Shown here one piece after another: positions 22,208 through 27,887 of a stretch of DNA of 27,887 nucleotides; the stretch's first letter is position 1, and each line of letters starts with the position of its first letter. The position numbers were made by a program, and so were the translations under genes. The DNA lies in contig PEXX01000032.1 of the NCBI GenBank assembly GCA_002778965.1, forward strand, positions 1-27,887. The letters run 5' to 3'. The stretch is from Candidatus Kuenenbacteria bacterium CG08_land_8_20_14_0_20_37_23. GTDB taxonomy: Bacteria; Patescibacteriota; Patescibacteriia; UBA2196; GWA2-42-15. Under the pieces are notes generated by a model, which saw only the letters and a list, made by a program, of their open reading frames with translations, was not told the DNA's origin and did no database searches.

Positions 22208-23803
22208 ATGAAAAATAGTATTTTTTCAACATCAATTGAAAACTGGCTTATCAGCTACGGTGAAATTTTTTTTAGGCCGGAGTCAACTCATGGCGCCAAG
22301 ATCCATGTAAGTGAAGCGGCTGGCAAGTTGGCTTTTATTTACGAAAAAATAAGAAATACAATTGACTACAAAGAGGACCATTTGATAAGAAAAAGCGCTA
22401 TTGCCCGCATCGTCAAAAGAGTTCTTACCACAGGCAAGAAAGGTTCGGATTTAGCTTTGCCGTTGATAGAAGAGTTGATTTCCGCAAGATATTTGCCGAA
22501 TGGCCAAATTGCGGAAACGGCTGTAAATAGAGTAAGAGATATTCTGAACAAATATATTGTGATATATAATGCCATCGTTGATCGCGGCTTTTGCAAAGAA
22601 GAGAGCAAGGATTTTTTTGTTTGGCTTGTAAAACTGTTAAGCTCTGAGATTGAGGAGTTTTTGGTTCCTGATCCAGAGAGTAGAATTACGGTTGACGCTA
22701 TGCAGCGCGTTGTCAGACAGGCTGTTGTAATTGAAAAAAATAGAAAAATTGACGTGACAGAAAAAAATATCCAAATATATATAGCTGTTATGAAATCGCT
22801 TTTAAAGGCTGACGAAGTTACGATAGACTATCACCTTATTAAATATTATTTTCCAAACTGGTCTGAACTTGCTTTGCAAGACGCAGAGGGCATTGCCGTT
22901 GACGTAAAAAACAAACAAGCTGTTATCAAAAGGCACTACGACCATTTTTTGAATGAGCGGCTTACAAAGGAATTCAAAAAATACGCTGTTGTTTTTTGGA
23001 TGCTTCAGCAGATTATTGTAGACAACCGTGGCGATTGCATGTCAATTTTCCAAAATCGCAAATTGCTCTCTGATGCCATAGCCAAGGTATGTGCCGCTAA
23101 ATACAAAACCATCAAAGGCAAAGTCCGACGCGCGATTGTCAGGTCTGTCATCTATATTTTTTTAACTAAGATAATTTTTGGCATATTGCTGGAATTGCCG
23201 TTTGACTATTTTATTTTACAAAGTTTGGATTGGCTGCCACTTGGAATCAATGCGATTTTTCCGCCGGCTATGATGGCATTTATTGGTTTGAGCATAAATA
23301 CGCCAAAGAAAAATAATACTGATGAGATTATCAAAGAGGCTTTCGCCATTGTTTATAACGATGCCGGGCAGGAGCATATTGTTAAACTTCCGAAACACAG
23401 AAAAAATTTTACAGGTTTTATTTTAAAATTTTTCTATCTTGTTATGTACGCGGTTTCTTTTGGCGCAATCATCTATGGTCTCCGAAAAATAGATTTCAGC
23501 ATAGCCAGCATGGCTATTTTTTTGCTTTTTTTGACGATGGTCAGTTTCTTTTCGTTGCGCATTATGAAAAATGCCAGAGAGTTGATTATTTTACGAAAAA
23601 AAGAGAACTTTCGCGCCGTCATTTTGACTTTTTTAGCAATTCCCATTCTCCGCGTTGGCAGATGGATTTCGCTTAATTCGTCAAAAATAAATATTTTTAT
23701 TTTTATTTTTGATTTTATTATTGAAGCGCCATTTAAAATGTTCGTCCGTATTTTTGAAGATTTGATAGTTTATATTAAAGAGAAGAGAGATGAAATGATG
23801 TAA
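22208..23803 (+). CDS. Large membrane protein of unknown function
   Basis: About 531 aa from ATG 22208 (an upstream TTG at 22199 is less likely). The first about 300 residues are soluble, mostly helical and charged, without a known catalytic motif; there are segments such as RKSAIARIVKRVLTTGKKGS and TVDAMQRVVRQAVVIEKN. From about 310 several membrane helices follow (VIYIFLTKIIFGILLELPFD, INAIFPPAMMAFIGLSI, FYLVMYAVSFGAIIYGL, MAIFLLFLTMVSFFSL, and a hydrophobic tail around INIFIFIFDFIIEAPF). I do not recognise a characterised family. It lies 43 bp after the GtrA-GT4 gene on the same strand, so a role in envelope assembly is a contextual guess only. The size and soluble-plus-membrane design could suit a scaffold, sensor or transporter. 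Confidence 0.8.
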   Translation: MKNSIFSTSIENWLISYGEIFFRPESTHGAKIHVSEAAGKLAFIYEKIRNTIDYKEDHLIRKSAIARIVKRVLTTGKKGSDLALPLIEELISARYLPNGQIAETAVNRVRDILNKYIVIYNAIVDRGFCKEESKDFFVWLVKLLSSEIEEFLVPDPESRITVDAMQRVVRQAVVIEKNRKIDVTEKNIQIYIAVMKSLLKADEVTIDYHLIKYYFPNWSELALQDAEGIAVDVKNKQAVIKRHYDHFLNERLTKEFKKYAVVFWMLQQIIVDNRGDCMSIFQNRKLLSDAIAKVCAAKYKTIKGKVRRAIVRSVIYIFLTKIIFGILLELPFDYFILQSLDWLPLGINAIFPPAMMAFIGLSINTPKKNNTDEIIKEAFAIVYNDAGQEHIVKLPKHRKNFTGFILKFFYLVMYAVSFGAIIYGLRKIDFSIASMAIFLLFLTMVSFFSLRIMKNARELIILRKKENFRAVILTFLAIPILRVGRWISLNSSKINIFIFIFDFIIEAPFKMFVRIFEDLIVYIKEKRDEMM

Positions 23804-23841
23804 AAGAGATAGTGAAGATAGTTTTGCGATTATCTAAATTT

Positions 23842-24072
23842 TTAAATTTTCCATTTTTCCACATATTGTCCGATTCCTTCCTCATCCATTTTTTTTCTTC
23901 TGCTTGGTTTTTTATTAGACCATATAATCAGGTCGTTAAGATTAATTTTATATCTGCCCTGATGCACAATAACACTAAGCTCTTTCTTCCAAACAGCCCG
24001 TCTTATTGATCTCTCGCTAACTCCAAAGAACAAAGAAGCTATAGATGGCGAAATTCGAATGTTGCTTGACAT
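23842..24072 (-). CDS. Small helix-turn-helix (excisionase/MerR-like) protein
   Basis: This 76-aa minus-strand protein has a winged helix-turn-helix of the HTH_17/excisionase type: ISPSIASLFFGVSERSIRRA (7-26) is the helix-turn-helix and VHQGRYKINLNDLIIWS (about 36-52) the wing. The tail is highly basic (KKPSRRKK) then acidic. Such proteins bind DNA in phage excision or as small regulators. No integrase or phage gene is near, so a chromosomal regulator is more likely. Start ATG at 24072. The gene is convergent with the membrane-protein gene (38-bp gap) and divergent from the sigma-factor gene, with a 319-bp shared upstream region holding dyads it might bind. Confidence 0.75.
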   Translation of the reverse strand: MSSNIRISPSIASLFFGVSERSIRRAVWKKELSVIVHQGRYKINLNDLIIWSNKKPSRRKKMDEEGIGQYVEKWKI

Positions 24073-24210
24073 TTTTTTGATAAATTAGCTTATTAAATCA
24101 ACATCTGGGATAACTTTGATTTGATATAATTTGATTATACTAAATTTTTTCATATTGTTTTATATCCAAATTAATCATATTACTAACCGCTAAAGATGTC
24201 TAGGCTGTCC

Positions 24211-24239
24211 TTGACATTTATTTATTTATTGGCTAATAT
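24211..24239 (+). promoter_or_regulatory. Promoter with consensus -35 upstream of the sigma gene
   Basis: TTGACA (24211-24216), 17 bp, TAATAT (24234-24239). The start near 24246 gives a leader of about 146 nt before the sigma-factor ATG. A dyad ATATC-AGCC-GATAT (24236-24249) covers the -10 edge and start point, where a repressor would block transcription. Confidence 0.5.
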
Positions 24240-24304
24240 CAGCCGATATCAATTTGTCCACAATAGCTTTGACAAATGAGATTGAGTTTTAATCTTTAAA
24301 ACTC
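24236..24304 (+). repeat. Three inverted repeats in the sigma-gene leader
   Basis: In order: ATATC/GATAT (24236-24249), ATTTGTC/GACAAAT (24252-24258 with 24271-24277), and GAGTTTT/AAAACTC (24284-24304). The first fits an operator; the other two would fold in the leader RNA. Apart from these, the promoter and a stray TGATATAAT (24122-24130), I see nothing else in the gap 24073-24391. Confidence 0.5.
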
Positions 24305-24391
24305 TTATAAAAATTTGATTTTTGGCATAAAATAAGGTAATGTAACAGTAATTTATATTTTACGTCTTACTAATTTAGAGAAGTCTTTACA

Positions 24392-24943
24392 ATGACCAAT
24401 TGGAGTGAAAAAAAACTTTCAAGAAATATTGCCCGGGGAGACGAAAAAAGCTTTGCACGAGTTTATGATTTATATGTTAATAAGCTATATAAATTTGTTT
24501 TTTTAAAAACAAATTCACGCGAAGCCGCCGAAGAGATTGTCCAGGATGTTTTTATGAAGTTTTGGAAATTTGCGCTGAATAATGGCAAAGATATAAAGAG
24601 TATTTCAGCCGTACTTTATAAAATAGCCCGTCATCTGGTTATTGATTATTATCGTTCTTCTTCCGTAGATAAAGCTTTTTTTCAGCTTGAAGAAAATATC
24701 TTGCCTGATGGAATTTATGGCAAAGACATTGCAAAAGACATAGACACAGAGTATGACTTGAAAGAAGTTGAACAAGCAATTTCTATTTTGCCCGAGCAGT
24801 ATCAAAATATTATTATCATGAAATACATTGATGATCTGACGAACAAGGAAATAGCCGAAGCGCTTGATAAAGAAGAAGGGAATATAAGAGTTTTGGCGCA
24901 TCGAGCGCTTATCGCTCTTAAAAAAATAGTGCTTAAAAATTAA
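24392..24943 (+). CDS. ECF-family RNA polymerase sigma factor
   Basis: A 183-aa sigma-70 factor of the extracytoplasmic-function type. Region 2 spans about 15-85: ARGDEKSFARVYDLYVNKLY, then REAAEEIVQDVFMKFW (core binding, -10 recognition) and LYKIARHLVIDYYR. A short linker follows, then region 4 (about 122-180): ISILPEQYQNIIIMKYIDDL, TNKEIAEALDKEEGNIRVLA, the -35-binding helix-turn-helix. Regions 1 and 3 are absent, as expected for ECF factors. The next gene, 68 nt downstream of the stop (41 if TTG is used), codes for a single-pass membrane protein, the usual place for an anti-sigma factor. It is likely released by an envelope signal and may control its own promoter. Confidence 0.92.
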   Translation: MTNWSEKKLSRNIARGDEKSFARVYDLYVNKLYKFVFLKTNSREAAEEIVQDVFMKFWKFALNNGKDIKSISAVLYKIARHLVIDYYRSSSVDKAFFQLEENILPDGIYGKDIAKDIDTEYDLKEVEQAISILPEQYQNIIIMKYIDDLTNKEIAEALDKEEGNIRVLAHRALIALKKIVLKN

Positions 24944-25011
24944 TTCATCTTTGGGGTTTTTATCTAATTATTTTTTTAGTTTTTTTGATTGAATTTCAAG
25001 TTTTTATCAAT

Positions 25012-26211
25012 ATGACAGACAACCTTGTCGGCAAATTAAAAGAAATAGATATTCAAGCTAGTGAAGAATGGAAAACAACTGCCCGCAGTTTTTTGTTATC
25101 CCAAATAAAAAACGAAACCAAGATTCAAGAGAACTTTATTGATAGGATTTATCAAGGTTGGCGTAATTTTGCCATTCTAGATCGTTTTGCTTGGAAGCCC
25201 GTAAGTATTTTTGTTTTGATCGCTCTCGTTGTTCTTGGCGGTTCAAGTCTGGCAGTAGCTGTCGCGCAAAAATCAAATCCAGGCGACTCTATGTTTTTAG
25301 TCAAAAGAGGTATTGAAGAAATACGTTTAGCTGTTGAAAGAGATAATTCAAGAAAAGTTGCCTTGGCTGGATCAATTCTTGCCAGCAGGATGAGTGAGCT
25401 CAATTTGGCAGTGGAAACAGAACTTATCGCGGAAGATAGTTTTAAAAAAGACACTATCAGTCTTGCCGTGAGCGAAGTGAAAAAACAGGTTCAAGTGGTC
25501 AATAGCAATTTCAACAGATTAAAAAATAATAACCAAGAGAACAATCAAGAAATGGCAGTTGCCGCCATGGGTCTGAATAAAAAAATGATTGGCTATAAGC
25601 AGGAATTGAAAGATGTTAAAGAAAAAGTCAATGAAGAGGTTGAAATTGAGATAAATAAAGTGTTGAATGAAGTTGATGATGTTAATGCCGATGTTTTATC
25701 CGTTATTGTGGCGCAACGCGCGATAGGCGATACTACAATAGCGGATAATGAAATAGCCGACAGTCTGGAAGAGCATATCTACGGCATACAAAACAAAGCC
25801 GAGGAAGTATTGGCTGTTCTTAGCCAAGAGGATGATCAGAGTGATCTCGTTAAAAAAGTCGTTAAAGTCAAAGAAGAGATAGCGCAGGCCGGGGAGGCTT
25901 TGAGGGAAGGCCAATATTCGTTGGTTTTAACTTTGGCGAATAATTCCAATAAAATCTTGAAAATACTTTATGGCCAAGTTGATGAAATCATTCAATCACC
26001 GGATGAGTTAAACACAGCACAACTAGGAGAAGAAACTGACGAAGAAAATACCAATCCAACCAGTACCGTTGAATCTGTTAGCGATGGCGATATTGAAATA
26101 TTAGAATCGGAAGAAAGTGATGGATATCGTCAAGACGAACCAATAGAAAAAATAGACGCGGAAGTTGAAGTTAATGTAAGTGAAGATGAATTTGAAATAG
26201 GCATACAATAG
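25012..26211 (+). CDS. DUF5667-type single-pass membrane protein, likely sigma regulator
   Basis: About 399 aa from ATG 25012 (a TTG at 24985 would add nine residues). The cytoplasmic N-terminus (1-62) is helical and contains DRIYQGWRNF; one membrane helix follows at about 64-84 (VSIFVLIALVVLGGSSLAVA). Just outside it comes KSNPGDSMFLVKRGIEEIRL, the hallmark of DUF5667 domains. The rest is a long, Lys/Glu-rich, coiled-coil-like region (about 95-335) and a very acidic low-complexity tail. The position behind an ECF sigma gene and this topology suggest an anti-sigma or co-sensor. The N-terminal 62 residues do not show a clear zinc anti-sigma motif (HxxxCxxC), so a direct sigma-binding role is inference. 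Confidence 0.8.
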   Translation: MTDNLVGKLKEIDIQASEEWKTTARSFLLSQIKNETKIQENFIDRIYQGWRNFAILDRFAWKPVSIFVLIALVVLGGSSLAVAVAQKSNPGDSMFLVKRGIEEIRLAVERDNSRKVALAGSILASRMSELNLAVETELIAEDSFKKDTISLAVSEVKKQVQVVNSNFNRLKNNNQENNQEMAVAAMGLNKKMIGYKQELKDVKEKVNEEVEIEINKVLNEVDDVNADVLSVIVAQRAIGDTTIADNEIADSLEEHIYGIQNKAEEVLAVLSQEDDQSDLVKKVVKVKEEIAQAGEALREGQYSLVLTLANNSNKILKILYGQVDEIIQSPDELNTAQLGEETDEENTNPTSTVESVSDGDIEILESEESDGYRQDEPIEKIDAEVEVNVSEDEFEIGIQ

Positions 26212-26263
26212 TATTCAATTCAACGAATAACGAATACTAAATTTTATTGGATTCGTTTAATTT

Positions 26264-27055
26264 ATGTCACATACCTGCGAACGATTGACTCTCAACGGAA
26301 AAGCAACAGATAAAAATTTAGATCTATATCAAGAGCATATTCGCCGGTATCATTTTTGTCTGCCTTTCATTAAAAATAAAAAAGTTCTTGATATTGCTTG
26401 CGGTATTGGTTATGGAGCGAAATTAATGGCGGATAATCAAGCTTTGGAGGTTTTTGCCGGAGATGTTTCGTCTAGCGCCATTTCCATAGCCAGGAAAAAG
26501 TATGTTGCGAATAACCTTCATTTTCAGCAGATGGATGCTCTCGCTATTCCTTTTTCTAATAATTATTTTGACACCATTGTCAGTCTGGAAACCATTGAAC
26601 ATATCGGGCGTTACGAGAGGTTTATGAGCGAGATCAGCAGATGTTTAAAATTTGGCGGGACGTTGGTGTTGTCAACGCCAAACCGAAAGTCTGTTAAGCG
26701 GTTAGACGTGAGCAACCAGTTTCATATCAAAGAATTTACCCAAGATGAATTATTGGAACTTTTGGATGTTTATTTCAAAAATATTGAATTGTTCGGGCAA
26801 AGAAAATTGAGTCGCCCGGACAAGTTGCAAAAATTATTTAAAAAATTGCACTTTATAATTAATGGGATTCCCTTTTTAGGGGTTTTAAGAGATAATTTGC
26901 CTTATTCACTGCGACACAAGATCGGACAAAATATAGATGGTTTGGATGATGATTTTTCAATCAGAAAAATTGAAGATCACCAAGATTTTCTATATTTCAT
27001 CGCAGTAGCGCGCAAATCTTTACACGCGAGCACACTCGCTGAAAATTTTGCATAA
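26264..27055 (+). CDS. SAM-dependent methyltransferase (Methyltransf_11 type)
   Basis: A 263-aa class I methyltransferase. Motif I is VLDIACGIGYGAKL (41-54), followed by FAGDVSSSAISIARKKY, the motif around MDALAIPFSNNYFDTIVSLE with THE-like TIEHIGRYE, and LKFGGTLVLSTPNR. The C-terminal part (HIKEFTQDELLELLDVYFKN) is common in sugar or lipid-linked methyltransferases of polysaccharide clusters. The substrate is unknown; nearby glycosyltransferases make a glycan substrate plausible. ATG 26264 follows an AT-rich stretch without Shine-Dalgarno. It lies 52 bp after the DUF5667 gene, so it may be on the same transcript. A 371-bp gene-free gap follows. Confidence 0.87.
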   Translation: MSHTCERLTLNGKATDKNLDLYQEHIRRYHFCLPFIKNKKVLDIACGIGYGAKLMADNQALEVFAGDVSSSAISIARKKYVANNLHFQQMDALAIPFSNNYFDTIVSLETIEHIGRYERFMSEISRCLKFGGTLVLSTPNRKSVKRLDVSNQFHIKEFTQDELLELLDVYFKNIELFGQRKLSRPDKLQKLFKKLHFIINGIPFLGVLRDNLPYSLRHKIGQNIDGLDDDFSIRKIEDHQDFLYFIAVARKSLHASTLAENFA

Positions 27056-27089
27056 GAATTAAAGCTGATTTGCGAATTTGTCTTTTAAA

Positions 27090-27104
27090 ACCTCTTAAAG
27101 AGGT
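27090..27104 (+). repeat. Short perfect hairpin after the methyltransferase gene
   Basis: ACCTCTT and AAGAGGT pair around one A. No T-run follows on the plus strand, so it is at best a weak terminator; it may form the 5' edge of the structured region that follows. Confidence 0.45.
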
Positions 27105-27113
27105 GGGTTAAAT

Positions 27114-27239
27114 GCCTATTTATCAAAGGTCGCTCCCTCGTGTTTTAGCCATGCAATGCGTTGATAAAGTAATAAAAATCAGCGCGACTATTCCTTGTTT
27201 CAGGAAATTGATGGCTAAAATATGAGGGAGTAAATAGGC
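27114..27239. ncRNA. Long imperfect hairpin, candidate structured RNA
   Basis: The arms 27114-27152 and 27211-27239 form 29 base pairs (two are G-U): GCCTATTTA with TAAATAGGC, a 10-nt bulge (27123-27132) on the 5' side, CTCCCTC with GAGGGAG, then TTTTAGCCAT with ATGGCTAAAA. The 58-nt apex holds two further hairpins: 27158-27165 with 27178-27185 (one G-U) and TTCCT/AGGAA (27191-27206). This amounts to a three-way junction on a long closing stem, typical of a stable non-coding RNA. I cannot match it to tRNA, 6S, SRP, RNase P or tmRNA. The alternative is a small non-autonomous element with terminal inverted repeats. The strand of transcription is not known; no convincing promoter is visible. Confidence 0.5.
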
Positions 27240-27246
27240 TTATAGA

Positions 27247-27298
27247 TTCCGCGCTATTCACATTTATTCCGCGACGCGGATTTATCAAGGCGCGGGAA
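27247..27298. repeat. Nested GC-rich palindrome
   Basis: TTCCGCGC (27247-27254) pairs with GCGCGGGAA (27290-27298, one bulged G) around a perfect inner palindrome TCCGCG-A-CGCGGA (27268-27280). The design, a GC palindrome inside a second inverted repeat, resembles the element at 167-260. Beyond it, 27299-27426 is AT-rich leader sequence with no clear feature. Confidence 0.6.
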
Positions 27299-27426
27299 AT
27301 TAATTTTCAAGATTATTAAGTTTTTGCTGCAGAGCCGCTGTTTTTATTAGGTCGACAAAATAAAAGCTGTCTGCTCAATGACCAGTATAAACCATAATTT
27401 TTGAAATAAATAAAAAGTTATAATTT

Positions 27427-27887
27427 ATGATAAAAAAAGGTTTTATCGGATTCATGGCTTTGGCTATGATTCTAACAATGGCTGGCAGTGTAATTCTTCC
27501 AGCCAGAGCCGCTTCTGACGGTGATTTGGTCAAAATGGACGGTTATCCAGCCGTTTATTACCTTAATGGCGGCAAAAGATATGTTTTCCCAAATGAGAAA
27601 ACATATAAAACTTGGTATTCAGATTTTTCAGACGTAGTTACAATTTCGCAAAGCGAGATGGAAACATATCCATTGGGCGGAAATGTGACTTATCGTGCTG
27701 GCGCCAAGTTGGTCAAAATACAAACCGTTCCAACGGTTTACGCTATTGAACCAAATGGCACTCTGCGATCAATTCTTAGTGAAGCCAACGCGGCTGTCTT
27801 GTATGGCACAAATTGGAACAAGACTATTGATGATGTTCCGGATGCTTTTTTTGTTAATTATACTGTTGGCGATGATATGGAAGCAGG
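27427..27887 (+). CDS. Secreted surface protein, N-terminal part (runs off the window)
   Basis: ATG 27427 opens a frame that stays open to the end of the window (153 codons plus two bases). It starts with a signal peptide: KK, a hydrophobic core (about 5-24) and a signal-peptidase I site after PARA (25-28). The mature part begins ASDGDLVKMDG and shows repeated modules of the type YYLNGGKRYVFPNEKTYKTW, YPLGGNVTYRAGAKLVKI, VYAIEPNGTLRSI and NAAVLYGTNWNKTIDDVPDA. I recall this module set as common in Patescibacteria cell-surface or S-layer-like proteins, often followed by variable adhesive or repeat domains, which here lie outside the window. Function is presumed structural or adhesive. Confidence 0.8.
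   Translation, partial: MIKKGFIGFMALAMILTMAGSVILPARAASDGDLVKMDGYPAVYYLNGGKRYVFPNEKTYKTWYSDFSDVVTISQSEMETYPLGGNVTYRAGAKLVKIQTVPTVYAIEPNGTLRSILSEANAAVLYGTNWNKTIDDVPDAFFVNYTVGDDMEA

Noticed and set aside
27114..27239. tRNA, tmRNA, SRP RNA or 6S RNA
   Set aside because: No T-loop, CCA end, SRP GGAA/GNAR tetraloop motif or tmRNA-like tag frame is visible, and the fold differs from the 6S bubble.
1..27887. CRISPR array, prophage or IS element with transposase
   Set aside because: No regularly spaced direct repeats and no cas, integrase, capsid or transposase frames were found; the HTH protein at 23842-24072 alone is not evidence for a phage.

Overview
The window reads as chromosomal DNA of a Candidate Phyla Radiation (Patescibacteria) bacterium. 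The reasons are compact proteins in several families (IMP dehydrogenase without CBS domains, RsmI without its C-terminal domain, a six-helix MFS protein), start codons that mostly lack a Shine-Dalgarno sequence, a GtrA-glycosyltransferase fusion, an ECF sigma factor next to a DUF5667-type membrane protein, and a surface protein of a kind I associate with this group. TGA is a normal stop here (rsmI, secA and two small genes end in it), which argues against the Gracilibacteria/Absconditabacteria code. The lineage is inferred from protein character; no rRNA is present.

Layout. 1-714 has no intact gene: a dyad, a good promoter (61-89), nested GC-rich palindromes and a possible gene remnant. 715-2354 holds a small XRE regulator and cysS. 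2503-3900 holds a SIMPL-domain protein, a broken minus-strand membrane protein, a shared bidirectional terminator, and a self-contained small lipoprotein cassette with the only perfect Shine-Dalgarno I noticed. 4019-7375 is an operon-like run: M16 peptidase (N-terminus broken by a one-base frameshift), AI-2E permease, rsmI and a small basic protein. A minus-strand methyltransferase follows, then the purine pair guaB and adenosine deaminase. 10272-14582 is a peptidoglycan block: ftsW/rodA, murG, murC and a half-size MFS protein, closed by a terminator. secA (14738-17614) has its own promoter.

17799-23803 is an accessory and envelope region: an orphan 112-aa protein, a structured intergenic segment with mutually exclusive helices, a patatin phospholipase, a GT4 glycosyltransferase carrying a heptanucleotide repeat, a GtrA-GT4 fusion and a large unknown membrane protein. 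23842-26211 holds an HTH protein, a promoter with dyads, an ECF sigma factor and its likely membrane regulator. A methyltransferase follows, then a 371-bp gap with a very long imperfect hairpin (27114-27239) that looks like a structured RNA or a small inverted-repeat element. The window ends inside a secreted surface protein.

How it fits together: wall precursor synthesis and flipping (MurC, MurG, FtsW), protein export (SecA), surface glycosylation (GT4, GtrA-GT4, methyltransferase) and envelope sensing (ECF sigma plus DUF5667) make this mostly a cell-envelope neighbourhood, with housekeeping genes (cysS, rsmI, guaB, add) between. The observations most worth following are the 27114-27239 element, the possible phase-variable repeat at 19897-19930, the frameshifted M16 peptidase and the attenuator-like region at 18194-18308.
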